Below are positions 1 through 6,533 of a DNA stretch of 14,890 bases, in pieces. The stretch lies in contig DDYW01000115.1 in the NCBI GenBank assembly GCA_002348185.1, positions 1 through 14,890 on the forward strand, written 5' to 3'. Numbering within the stretch: position 1 is the first letter of the stretch; each line of letters opens with the position of its first letter. The notes under the pieces are model-generated. The model searched no databases, was not told the origin of the DNA, and was given only the letters and a program-made list of their open reading frames with translations. The position numbers and the translations under genes were made by a program. Origin of the DNA: Candidatus Hydrogenedentes bacterium UBA2224. Its GTDB lineage: Bacteria; Hydrogenedentota; Hydrogenedentia; Hydrogenedentales; SLHB01.

Positions 1-539
1 AGGGCTTTTTCGATATTCCGGTGGATCACCTCAGCAGCGAGATCGCGTTCACGCGCCATTTCCGGCAACTGCGCCCCTCGGAAGATCTCGTCGTGGTGTC
101 GCCGGACACGGGCAGCGTGCATCGCATCCGCCGCTTTGCCAACCGCCTCGAGGCGCCGCTGGCGATCGTCGACAAGCGCCGCCCGAAGGCCAATGTCTCG
201 GAAGTCATGAACCTGATTGGCGAGGTCAAAGACCGCCACGCCCTGATTTTCGACGACCTGATCGACACGGGCGGCACCCTCGTGAAGGCCGCGGAGGCGA
301 TTAAGGCCCGGGGCGCCATCGACGTCACCGCGTGCGCCACCCACGCCGTATTCAGCGGGAAGGCGGTCGACCGCATCTACAACTCCGTCCTCGAAGAGGT
401 CTGGGTGAGCGACTCGATCCCGTTGTCGGAAGAAGCGGCGGCCTGCCCCAAGATCAAGGTGCTGTCTATCGCGCCCCTGATCGGGGAGGGCATTCGCCGC
501 ATTCATGCAGAAGAATCACTGAGTATCTTGTTCGAATAA
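1..539 (+). CDS. prs: Ribose-phosphate pyrophosphokinase (PRPP synthetase), C-terminal part, 5' end outside window
   Basis: Makes 5-phosphoribosyl-1-pyrophosphate from ribose 5-phosphate and ATP in the cytoplasm, feeding purine, pyrimidine, histidine, tryptophan and NAD synthesis. The reading frame is already open at base 3, where it encodes GFFDIPVDHL, so the start lies upstream and a GTG at 21 is internal. About 178 residues remain of a family usually near 315. Visible motifs are VVVSPDTGSVHRIRRFA (second phosphoribosyltransferase-like half), DKRRPKANVSEVM, and the PRPP-binding loop DDLIDTGGTL at bases 252-281. ATHAVFSGKA and the SDSIPL segment follow, as in bacterial Prs. The gene ends normally with TAA, 24 bases before rplY. 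prs-rplY-pth is a conserved gene order in many bacteria and supports the call. Confidence 0.96.
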   Translation, partial: GFFDIPVDHLSSEIAFTRHFRQLRPSEDLVVVSPDTGSVHRIRRFANRLEAPLAIVDKRRPKANVSEVMNLIGEVKDRHALIFDDLIDTGGTLVKAAEAIKARGAIDVTACATHAVFSGKAVDRIYNSVLEEVWVSDSIPLSEEAAACPKIKVLSIAPLIGEGIRRIHAEESLSILFE

Positions 540-563
540 CATCGGTTTGGAGGCCACGAGACC

Positions 564-1238
564 ATGGAACTTCAGAAACTGGCAATTGACATTCGGGAGG
601 AGGCGGACGGCAAGGGCGCCAACCACCGGCTCCGCAAGACCGGCCAGGTCCCGGTCGTGCTGTATGGCGGCAACAAGGAATCCGTTTCCGGTCAGGTGAA
701 TGAGAAGGAGTTCGTGCAGCTCATTCGCGGGCGCGGCGGCGAACACGCCATCGTGCAGCTCGAGTGCAGCGGCCAACCCGCCCTCAACAGCCCGGCCATG
801 CTGAAAGCGGTGCAGCATCACCCCATTCGCGGCAACGTCCTCCATGCGGACTTCATGCGGATTCGCCTCGATGAGCGCATCCGCACCGTTGTGCCGCTGG
901 TGTTGACGGGCCAGCCCAAGGGCGTCGTGGAGGGCGGCATCATCGACCATCAGGTGCGCGAACTCGAGGTCGAATGCCTCGCGCTCGAAGTGCCTGAACA
1001 AATCACCGTCGACGTGTCCGGCCTGGGTATTGGCGACGTGATCCACGTGGCGAACATCGAAATCCCCGCCAACGTGACCCTCCTCACGGAAACCGATCGC
1101 GCCGTTGCGACCGTGCTCGCGCCGCGGACTATGGAAGAGGCGGCCGCGCCCGCGGAAGGCGAGGCGGTGGAAGGCGAAGGCGCCGAGGGCGAGGCCGGCG
1201 AAGAGCCCGCGAAGAAGGAAAAGGAAACCAAGGAATAG
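564..1238 (+). CDS. rplY: 50S ribosomal protein L25, long CTC/TL5 form
   Basis: Binds 5S rRNA in the large ribosomal subunit. The 224-residue product is the long two-domain form. The N-terminal L25 domain (about 1-95) contains RLRKTGQVPVVLYG and VQHHPIRGNVLHADFMRI. A TL5/CTC beta-rich domain (about 96-190) contains PLVLTGQPKGVVEGGI and VDVSGLGIGDVIHV. The tail (about 191-224) is rich in Glu, Ala and Gly and ends in alternating Lys/Glu, as is usual for CTC-type proteins. The start is ATG preceded by GGAGG at 549-553. It sits between prs and pth, the usual place, and is probably co-transcribed with them. Confidence 0.96.
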   Translation: MELQKLAIDIREEADGKGANHRLRKTGQVPVVLYGGNKESVSGQVNEKEFVQLIRGRGGEHAIVQLECSGQPALNSPAMLKAVQHHPIRGNVLHADFMRIRLDERIRTVVPLVLTGQPKGVVEGGIIDHQVRELEVECLALEVPEQITVDVSGLGIGDVIHVANIEIPANVTLLTETDRAVATVLAPRTMEEAAAPAEGEAVEGEGAEGEAGEEPAKKEKETKE

Positions 1239-1331
1239 TGCGGCCGCCCGGATGCCGCTCACCCCGCGTATCTCCGCGAACCGTGGGCCGGTATTCCGCG
1301 GCTGGCGCCGTGCACTACCGGGACACGCGGC

Positions 1332-1889
1332 GTGAAACTTATTGTCGGGCTAGGCAATCCGGGACCCAGGTATCGCGAAACGCGGCATAACGTCGGGTTC
1401 AAGGTGCTGGATCGCCTGGCGGAACGCCTCGATACCGGTTTTTCCCGGGAGAAATACGACGGCATGGTGGCCGAGGCCCGCTACGAAAGCAGCCGGCTCG
1501 TCCTCCTGAAACCGCTGACCTACATGAACAAGAGCGGATTGTCGGTGGCGCGGGCGCTCCGGTACACGGGCATCCCGCTGGCCGACACGCTCGTGGTGGT
1601 CGACGACGTGAACCTGCCCCTGGGGCGCCTGCGGCTCCGCGCCGGCGGCAGCGCCGGCGGCCACAATGGGTTGAAGTCCATCATCGCCAGCGTCGGAAGC
1701 GGGGAGTTTCCCCGGCTTCGTCTCGGCGTGGGCGCCGCGAACGCTCCCGGCGCCATGGTGGACCACGTGCTGAGCGCCTTTGCGGCCGCCGACCGTCCCG
1801 AGGTCGAGGCCATGATTGAGCGGGCCGCGGACGCCGTGCTCCGGTTTGTGGCCGAAGGCCTGGAGCCGACGATGAACGCGGTGAATTGA
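1332..1889 (+). CDS. pth: Peptidyl-tRNA hydrolase
   Basis: Cleaves the ester bond of peptidyl-tRNAs released prematurely from ribosomes, recycling tRNA. The 185-residue length is typical of bacterial Pth. Key residues are in place: Asn9 in VGLGNPG, catalytic His19 in TRHNVGF, Asn66 in LTYMNKSG, the Asp91/Asp92 pair in VVVDDVNLPLG (one equals the Asp93 that orients the catalytic His in E. coli), and His111-Asn112 in GSAGGHNGLKS. The GTG start is chosen because the family N-terminus KLIVGLGNPG begins right there. No strong Shine-Dalgarno is seen. The 93-base gap from rplY is the longest inside this block, so a separate promoter is possible, though I see no clear one. Confidence 0.97.
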   Translation: MKLIVGLGNPGPRYRETRHNVGFKVLDRLAERLDTGFSREKYDGMVAEARYESSRLVLLKPLTYMNKSGLSVARALRYTGIPLADTLVVVDDVNLPLGRLRLRAGGSAGGHNGLKSIIASVGSGEFPRLRLGVGAANAPGAMVDHVLSAFAAADRPEVEAMIERAADAVLRFVAEGLEPTMNAVN

Positions 1890-1891
1890 AA

Positions 1892-1906
1892 CGGCGGATG
1901 CCGCCG
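1892..1906 (+). promoter_or_regulatory. Short GC hairpin ahead of the ilvN ribosome binding site
   Basis: CGGCGG (1892-1897) and CCGCCG (1901-1906) are perfectly complementary around a 3-base loop. The hairpin lies between the pth stop and the GGGAG ribosome binding site of ilvN. There is no T-run, so it is not an intrinsic terminator. It could stabilise the mRNA end or modulate ilvN translation, or it could be chance in GC-rich DNA. Confidence 0.3.
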
Positions 1907-1923
1907 GCGGAACGGGAGTTACG

Positions 1924-2421
1924 ATGAGACATATCATAAGCATCCTCGTCGAGAATCAATTCGGCGTGCTGGCGCGTGTGTCCGGCCTGTTCAGCGCCCG
2001 CGGCTACAACATCGACAGCCTCTGCGTCGCGGAGACCGAGGACCCTGCGGTGTCGCGCATGACCGTCGTGGTTCGCGGCGACGACCGGGTGCTCGCGCAG
2101 ATTGAGAAACAGCTCAAGAAGCTCGTCGAGACCATCGACGTCGAGGATCTGACCGGTATCGCGCACGTGGAGCGCGAACTGGTCATGGTCCGGGTGAAGG
2201 CTACAGGCAAGAAACGCAGTGAGGTGATCGAGATCGCAAACATTTTCCGTGCGAAGGTGGTTGACCTGAGCCCCGATTCCATCGTGGTCGAGGCGACGGG
2301 CTCCGCGGGAAAAGTCAAGGCGTTTGTTGATATGATGCACCCCTTCGGCATCGAAGAGTTGGTGCGCACCGGAAAGATCGCCATCGGGCGATCGTTAAAC
2401 AACGAGGCGAAAGGGAGATAA
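1924..2421 (+). CDS. ilvN: Acetolactate synthase small (regulatory) subunit
   Basis: Regulatory partner of the thiamine-diphosphate enzyme acetolactate synthase, the first common step of valine and isoleucine synthesis. It activates the large subunit and confers feedback inhibition by valine. The 165-residue product is the standard size. An N-terminal ACT domain (about 1-78) contains HIISILVENQFGVLARVSGLF and RGYNIDSLCVAETEDP. A second domain (about 82-160) contains ERELVMVRVKA, FRAKVVDLSPDSIVVEATG and HPFGIEELVRTGKIAIGR. The start is ATG behind GGGAG. ilvC follows after only 3 bases, so the two are surely co-transcribed. The large subunit ilvB, usually just upstream, is replaced here by pth. 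Confidence 0.96.
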   Translation: MRHIISILVENQFGVLARVSGLFSARGYNIDSLCVAETEDPAVSRMTVVVRGDDRVLAQIEKQLKKLVETIDVEDLTGIAHVERELVMVRVKATGKKRSEVIEIANIFRAKVVDLSPDSIVVEATGSAGKVKAFVDMMHPFGIEELVRTGKIAIGRSLNNEAKGR

Positions 2422-2424
2422 ACC

Positions 2425-3420
2425 ATGGCCAAGATTTATTATGAGAAAGATGCCGACCGCTCCGTCTTGAACGGCAAGACCGTCAGCATCATCGGGTTTG
2501 GCAGCCAGGGCCACGCTCACGCTCAGAATCTCCGCGACAATGGCGTCAACGTGATCGTCAGCGAAGTGATGAACGACACCAATCCCAACTACAAGGCCGC
2601 CGTGGAGGCCGGATTCGAAGTGGTTTCCGCCGCCGACGCCGCGAAACGGGGCGACATCATCGTGGTGCTCGTGCCCGACACCATCCAGAAGATGGTGTAC
2701 GAGAACGACCTCAAACCCAATCTGTCCGCGGGCAACTCGCTGATGTTTGCCCACGGGTTCAACATCCACTACCAGTTCATCACCCCCTCGCCCGATATCG
2801 ACGTGTGGATGATCGCGCCGAAAGGCCCCGGCCATCTGGTGCGCGAGGAATTCGTGAAAGGCGCGGGCGTCCCCTGCCTCGTGGCGATTCACCAGGATGC
2901 CACCGGCACGGCCCTCGGCACGGCGCTCGCCTACGGCTGCGCCCTCGGCGGCGGCCGCGGCGGCATTATCGAGACCACGTTCAAGGAAGAGACCGAAACC
3001 GACCTCTTCGGGGAACAGACGGTCCTCTGCGGCGGGTCGGCCGCTCTCGTGAAGGCGGGGTTCGAGATCCTGACCGAAGCGGGTTACCAGCCCGAGATCG
3101 CTTACTTCGAAGTCCTCCACGAGTTGAAACTCATCGTGGATCTGTACTACCGTGGCGGTTTGAGTTTCATGAACTATTCGGTCAGCGATACGGCGGAGTA
3201 CGGCGGGTACACCGTTGGCCCCCGCGTGATCACCGAGGAGTCGAAGAAGGCCATGCGCGAGGCCCTCAAACGCATCCAGAGCGGCGAATTCGCCAAGGAA
3301 TGGATAGCGGAGTATGCCTCCGGCGGGGCGGAATTCAAGAAGCTCCGCGAGGCCGAAGCCGCGCATCCCGTCGAGAAGGTCGGCGCGGAATTGCGAAAAA
3401 TGATGACCTGGATCAAGTAG
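2425..3420 (+). CDS. ilvC: Ketol-acid reductoisomerase, class I, with an atypical (probably NADH-type) cofactor loop
   Basis: Isomerises and reduces acetolactate or acetohydroxybutyrate to the dihydroxy acids of valine and isoleucine synthesis. It needs magnesium and a nicotinamide cofactor. The 331 residues fit the short class I form. The Rossmann motif GFGSQGHAHAQNLRDNG covers residues 24-40, His110 lies in FAHGFNIHY, and APKGPGHLVR follows at 131-140. Metal ligands are Asp193 and Glu197 in ETDLFGEQ and Glu229/Glu233 in YFEVLHELK. The usual loop after the second beta strand, GLR with Ser/Thr residues that bind the NADPH 2'-phosphate, is replaced by SEVMNDTNPNYK (46-57), with acidic residues and no Arg. 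I infer NADH or dual preference. The Shine-Dalgarno AAGGGAG (2411-2417) lies inside the end of ilvN. Confidence 0.97.
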   Translation: MAKIYYEKDADRSVLNGKTVSIIGFGSQGHAHAQNLRDNGVNVIVSEVMNDTNPNYKAAVEAGFEVVSAADAAKRGDIIVVLVPDTIQKMVYENDLKPNLSAGNSLMFAHGFNIHYQFITPSPDIDVWMIAPKGPGHLVREEFVKGAGVPCLVAIHQDATGTALGTALAYGCALGGGRGGIIETTFKEETETDLFGEQTVLCGGSAALVKAGFEILTEAGYQPEIAYFEVLHELKLIVDLYYRGGLSFMNYSVSDTAEYGGYTVGPRVITEESKKAMREALKRIQSGEFAKEWIAEYASGGAEFKKLREAEAAHPVEKVGAELRKMMTWIK

Positions 3421-3426
3421 CGACCA

Positions 3427-3457
3427 GGGCCGCGGCACACGCCGCGGCCCTTTTTTT
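3427..3457 (+). terminator. Rho-independent terminator after ilvC
   Basis: GGGCCGCGGC (3427-3436) and GCCGCGGCCC (3441-3450) form a perfect 10-bp stem with an ACAC loop, followed by seven T residues (3451-3457). It starts 6 bases after the ilvC stop and should end the prs-rplY-pth-ilvNC transcript. Confidence 0.95.
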
Positions 3458-3495
3458 GACACCAATTGAATCCGTTCAGTGCGCCACGGGGCGCG

Positions 3496-3507
3496 GACAG
3501 GCCTGTC
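3496..3507. promoter_or_regulatory. 12-bp perfect palindrome upstream of the zinc-ribbon gene
   Basis: GACAGGCCTGTC is its own reverse complement and lies between the ilvC terminator and the ribosome binding site at 3523. The same CAGGCC half can also pair with GGCCTG at 3514-3519. It may be an operator or a small leader hairpin. A TTGACA at 3456-3461 overlaps the terminator T-run and resembles a -35 box, but no convincing -10 follows at the right distance. Confidence 0.3.
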
Positions 3508-3522
3508 GCAACGGGCCTGCCC

Positions 3523-3531
3523 AAAAGGAGG
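3523..3531 (+). promoter_or_regulatory. Strong Shine-Dalgarno that fixes the zinc-ribbon gene start
   Basis: AAAAGGAGG is followed by a 6-base spacer and GTG at 3538. The frame is open further upstream to an ATG at 3466, but that ATG has no ribosome binding site, sits next to the terminator, and would add 24 residues unlike the family. Confidence 0.85.
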
Positions 3532-3537
3532 CAACGC

Positions 3538-4269
3538 GTGAAGACGTTATTGCGTCTGCAGGATCTTGATTTGCGTATTGAGGCTTGCAGAACCCGCGAA
3601 GCGGAGATTCCGAAGCAAAAAGAGAAGTTCCACGTGCAGATGGCACGGCTCCAGGAGGAACTCGAGGAACGCCGCGATGCCCTCAAGAAACTGCAGCTCG
3701 AACAGCGCGACTCCGAGCGCGACATCGAACTGAAGCAGGCGCAAGTCAGCAAATACGACGAGCAGTTGTTCGCCATCAAGAAGAACGAAGAATATCAGGC
3801 CCTCCTTCACGAAATCGACCTCCTCAAGAAACAAATCTCCGTGCAGGAAGAACGCATAATCGCCCTCATGGTTGAGCTGGACGACGCCAAGGCGCGTTTC
3901 GAGGAAGACCAGAAACGCATCAAGGCCGAATTGGACGCGCTCGAAACGCAGTGCGCCGAGGTGGATGCGGAACTCGCCGAGGCCGTGCAGGCCCGGGAAG
4001 CGCTCGAAGAGCAGCGCAAACCGTTCCTGGCCCAGGTCGAGCCGGGCTTGTTGTCCAAATACCGGCGCATCCGGGCAAACAAACTGTCCGGGCCCGCGGT
4101 CGTGCCCCTGCGCGGAGAAATCTGCTCGGGCTGCAATATGAACGTGCGCGCGCAGATCATCAATGAAGTGCTCGCCGGAGAGATTCGCGCCTGCTCCCAG
4201 TGCGGCCGCCTCCTGTACGCCAAGGACCGCATGTCCGAGATGGAGCAGAACGCCGAGTCCTCCGTCTAG
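3538..4269 (+). CDS. Coiled-coil protein with C-terminal C4 zinc ribbon (DUF164/CT398 family)
   Basis: The 243-residue product begins with a long charged coiled coil (about residues 5-165, rich in Glu, Lys, Gln and Arg with heptad-like Leu/Ile spacing, containing YDEQLFAIKKNEEYQALLHE). It ends in a zinc ribbon whose ligands are Cys196/Cys199 (CSGC) and Cys219/Cys222 (CSQC), separated by MNVRAQIINEVLAGEIRA. This layout is that of the PF02591 zinc-ribbon family, widespread in bacteria and of unclear function. The chlamydial member CT398 has been linked to sigma-54 and type III secretion components, which cannot be assumed here. The GTG start is set by an excellent ribosome binding site. It stands alone between the ilvC terminator and the accD promoter region. 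Confidence 0.88.
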   Translation: MKTLLRLQDLDLRIEACRTREAEIPKQKEKFHVQMARLQEELEERRDALKKLQLEQRDSERDIELKQAQVSKYDEQLFAIKKNEEYQALLHEIDLLKKQISVQEERIIALMVELDDAKARFEEDQKRIKAELDALETQCAEVDAELAEAVQAREALEEQRKPFLAQVEPGLLSKYRRIRANKLSGPAVVPLRGEICSGCNMNVRAQIINEVLAGEIRACSQCGRLLYAKDRMSEMEQNAESSV

Positions 4270-4301
4270 CGTAACCCCCTGTACATTGGTCCCGGTGAAC
4301 A

Positions 4302-4310
4302 TGCTATGAT
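4302..4310 (+). promoter_or_regulatory. Candidate extended -10 promoter for accD-folC
   Basis: TGC-TATGAT matches the extended -10 pattern TGnTATAAT, with the hexamer at 4305-4310 (5 of 6). A weak -35, TGTACA at 4280-4285, lies 19 bases upstream, which is long. Transcription would begin near 4317 and leave a leader of about 70 bases before accD. It directly follows the zinc-ribbon gene stop, in the only non-coding stretch upstream of accD. Confidence 0.5.
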
Positions 4311-4342
4311 ACGCAATACGAATTTTCCGGGGAGCATGCGGG

Positions 4343-4367
4343 TCCGGACGGCGTGAGCCAGGCCGGA
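4343..4367 (+). promoter_or_regulatory. Leader hairpin with GNRA tetraloop overlapping a possible accD Shine-Dalgarno
   Basis: TCCGG (4343-4347) pairs with CCGGA (4363-4367). Inside it GGC (4350-4352) pairs with GCC (4357-4359) around a GTGA loop, a GNRA-class tetraloop. The right arm contains the GGA of the GGAG at 4365-4368, so folding could hide that ribosome binding site. A second purine run, GGGA at 4376-4379, is closer to the ATG at 4390 and stays free. Regulatory meaning is inferred only. Confidence 0.35.
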
Positions 4368-4389
4368 GACGTAGTGGGACGTGATCGCT

Positions 4390-5241
4390 ATGGCTTTTCT
4401 ACGTCGAAGACGGTTCATATCGGTTGTTGGTCGTAAGAGCGGCGTTCCTGAGGGGCTCTGGATTAAGTGCCCCGCCTGCAAGAAGGCGGTATACGGCACG
4501 GATGTGAAGGACCACCAGGAAGTCTGCCCCCAGTGTAACTACCACCACCGGGTCTCGGTCTGGCAGCGTATCGAGTGGTTGCTGGACCCCGGGTCGTTCA
4601 CGGAAACGCATCCCAATCTCATCTCCGCCGACCCCCTCGGGTTCACGATCAAGGAAGTCGCCTATTCCTACGCCCAGAAAGTCACGGAATATCAGAAACG
4701 GACCGGCCTGAAGGAGGCCATCATTACCGGCTTCGGCGCCATCGAAGGCGAACGGACCGCGTTCAGTTTCATGGACTTCTCCTTCGCCGGCGCCAGCATG
4801 GGGTCCGTGGTGGGCGAGAAATTCTGCCGTGCGGCGGACGACGCCATCCGGGAGCGGGTTCCGCTGGTCTCGTTCGCGACCTCGGGCGGCGCCCGCATGC
4901 AGGAGGGCACCCTGGGGCTCATGCAGATGGCCAAGACGGCCGACGCGGTCCGCGCGCTCAATGAAGCTGCGATTCCGTACATCTCGGTTCTGACCAACCC
5001 CACGACCGGCGGCGTCTATGCCAGTTTTGCCAGCCTGGGCGACATCGTCCTGGCCGAACCCGGCGCCGAAATCGGTTTCGCGGGCAAGCGTCTTATCGAG
5101 GGCGCGCTGAAGGTGTCCATTCCCGAGGGCTTTCAGACCAGCGAATACCAGTTCGCGAACGGGTTCGTCGACGCGATCGTCTCGCGCACCGAGATGCGGG
5201 CGCTGCTGGCCAAGTTCCTCCGGTACATGAAACCGCAGTGA
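4390..5241 (+). CDS. accD: Acetyl-CoA carboxylase carboxyltransferase subunit beta
   Basis: With AccA it transfers the carboxyl group from biotin on AccB to acetyl-CoA, making malonyl-CoA for fatty acid synthesis. From ATG 4390 the product has 283 residues, a normal size. The N-terminus is basic, then comes the AccD zinc ribbon with Cys27/Cys30 (CPAC) and Cys46/Cys49 (CPQC). The crotonase-like carboxyltransferase core follows, with FMDFSFAGASMGSVVGEKF, TSGGARMQEGTLGLMQMAKT and PTTGGVYASFASLGDI. A GTG at 4381 is an alternative start 9 bases upstream. The ATG was preferred because MAFLRRRRF resembles other AccD N-termini. The stop overlaps the folC start, so translation is probably coupled. accD near folC is a common arrangement. 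Confidence 0.97.
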   Translation: MAFLRRRRFISVVGRKSGVPEGLWIKCPACKKAVYGTDVKDHQEVCPQCNYHHRVSVWQRIEWLLDPGSFTETHPNLISADPLGFTIKEVAYSYAQKVTEYQKRTGLKEAIITGFGAIEGERTAFSFMDFSFAGASMGSVVGEKFCRAADDAIRERVPLVSFATSGGARMQEGTLGLMQMAKTADAVRALNEAAIPYISVLTNPTTGGVYASFASLGDIVLAEPGAEIGFAGKRLIEGALKVSIPEGFQTSEYQFANGFVDAIVSRTEMRALLAKFLRYMKPQ

Positions 5242-6506
5242 ACGCGCGCGAATACCTCGCCAGCCTCGAATTCCACGGCGTCAAGCTCGGTCTCGACAAC
5301 ATCCGGCATCTCCTGGCCGGCGCGGGAAACCCCCACACCCTGTACCCCAGCGTGCACGTCGGCGGCACCAACGGCAAAGGGAGCGTCCTGGCCATGCTCG
5401 ACGCCATGTGCCGGGCCGCCGGTCTGCGCACGGGCCGTTACACCAGCCCCCACATCCTCGACGTGAACGAGCGGTTCCTCATCGACGCCCGTCCCGTAAG
5501 CGATGCGGACCTGGACGCGTCTCTGGGTTTTTTCCGGCGCATTGCCGAACGCATGACGCCGTCGCCAACCTATTTTGAGCTGGTCACCGCGGCGGCCTTT
5601 CAACTGTTTCAACAGCACGCCGTCGACGTGGCCCTGGTCGAAGTGGGCCTGGGCGGGCGGTTTGATGCCACCAACGTCATCACGCCCATTGCCGCCGCCA
5701 TCACCAACATCGATCTCGAACATACCCAGTACCTCGGCGATACCCTCGAGAAGATCGCGTTCGAGAAGGCCGGCATCCTCAAGGAATCCGTGCCGGCGGT
5801 CATCGGCGAAACCCAGCCCGGACCGCTCGGCGTCATCCTTACGCGTGCCCGGGAAATGGGATGCCCCGTCCGCCTGATGGAGCGGGATTTCCGCTTCGAC
5901 GTGCAGGGACCGCCCTGGAACCAGGCCTTCACGTACCGCAGCGATGGGATGGCCCTGGGGCCCGTCACGCTCGGCCTGCCGGGCGATTTCCAGGGGCCTA
6001 ACGCGGCTCTGGCCGTGGCCCTCGCCGAATGCCTGGCCCAGACCTTCCCGCAGCTCGATTCCCGGGCCATGCTCACGGGGCTCCACAGCGCCAGATGGCC
6101 CTGCCGGCTGGAGCGCGTCCTCGACGCGCCCCCCGTCATTATCGACATCGCGCACAACCCGGCCGCTGTCCGGCAGCTTGTCCGTCAAGTGCCGCACTGC
6201 GTGGTGGTCCTGGCGGTGTCGTCCGACAAGAATGCCGCCGAGATGGTGCGGCATCTCGCGGCGGTCGCCGATCCGCTCATCCTGACCCAGTTCACGGGGC
6301 ACCGCGCGCTTCCCGTCGGGCGGCTCTGTGCCGCCGCGGAAGGCGCCGCCTGTCACCGCGTGGACCGCCTCGAAGACGCGATCACCCTGGGGATGCGCGC
6401 CGCAACGGCGGACCGGCCCCTCGTCATCACCGGGTCCGTGTATACCTCCGGGCAGGCGCGGGCATTGCTCGTGGAGAAATACAAGGCCCGTCCCCTGCAA
6501 TTCTGA
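5238..6506 (+). CDS. folC: Bifunctional folylpolyglutamate synthase / dihydrofolate synthase
   Basis: Adds glutamate to dihydropteroate and extends glutamate tails on folates, using ATP, in the cytoplasm. The 422-residue length is normal for a Mur-ligase family FolC. Motifs in order are the P-loop GGTNGKGS (42-49), TSPH (69-72), EVGLGGRFDATN (135-146), IAFEKAGI with the lysine at about 177 that is carboxylated in this family, WPCRLE (287-292, often WPGRLE elsewhere), and DIAHNP (303-308). The GTG start overlaps the accD TGA by 3 bases (GTGA), giving translational coupling. It converges with the minus-strand gene that follows, 27 bases between stops. Confidence 0.96.
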   Translation: MNAREYLASLEFHGVKLGLDNIRHLLAGAGNPHTLYPSVHVGGTNGKGSVLAMLDAMCRAAGLRTGRYTSPHILDVNERFLIDARPVSDADLDASLGFFRRIAERMTPSPTYFELVTAAAFQLFQQHAVDVALVEVGLGGRFDATNVITPIAAAITNIDLEHTQYLGDTLEKIAFEKAGILKESVPAVIGETQPGPLGVILTRAREMGCPVRLMERDFRFDVQGPPWNQAFTYRSDGMALGPVTLGLPGDFQGPNAALAVALAECLAQTFPQLDSRAMLTGLHSARWPCRLERVLDAPPVIIDIAHNPAAVRQLVRQVPHCVVVLAVSSDKNAAEMVRHLAAVADPLILTQFTGHRALPVGRLCAAAEGAACHRVDRLEDAITLGMRAATADRPLVITGSVYTSGQARALLVEKYKARPLQF

Positions 6507-6533
6507 GACCGTGATTCCCGGCGGCGGGTTCCG

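Noticed and set aside
4270..4389. Possible RNase P RNA or other structured RNA gene between the zinc-ribbon gene and accD.
   Set aside because: The gap is about 120 bases, far too short for RNase P RNA, and none of its conserved segments is present. A promoter plus small leader hairpin explains it.
5133..6500. A 455-codon minus-strand open frame opposite folC.
   Set aside because: folC has all its family motifs on the + strand. The antisense product has no known domain, so it is a codon-bias shadow.
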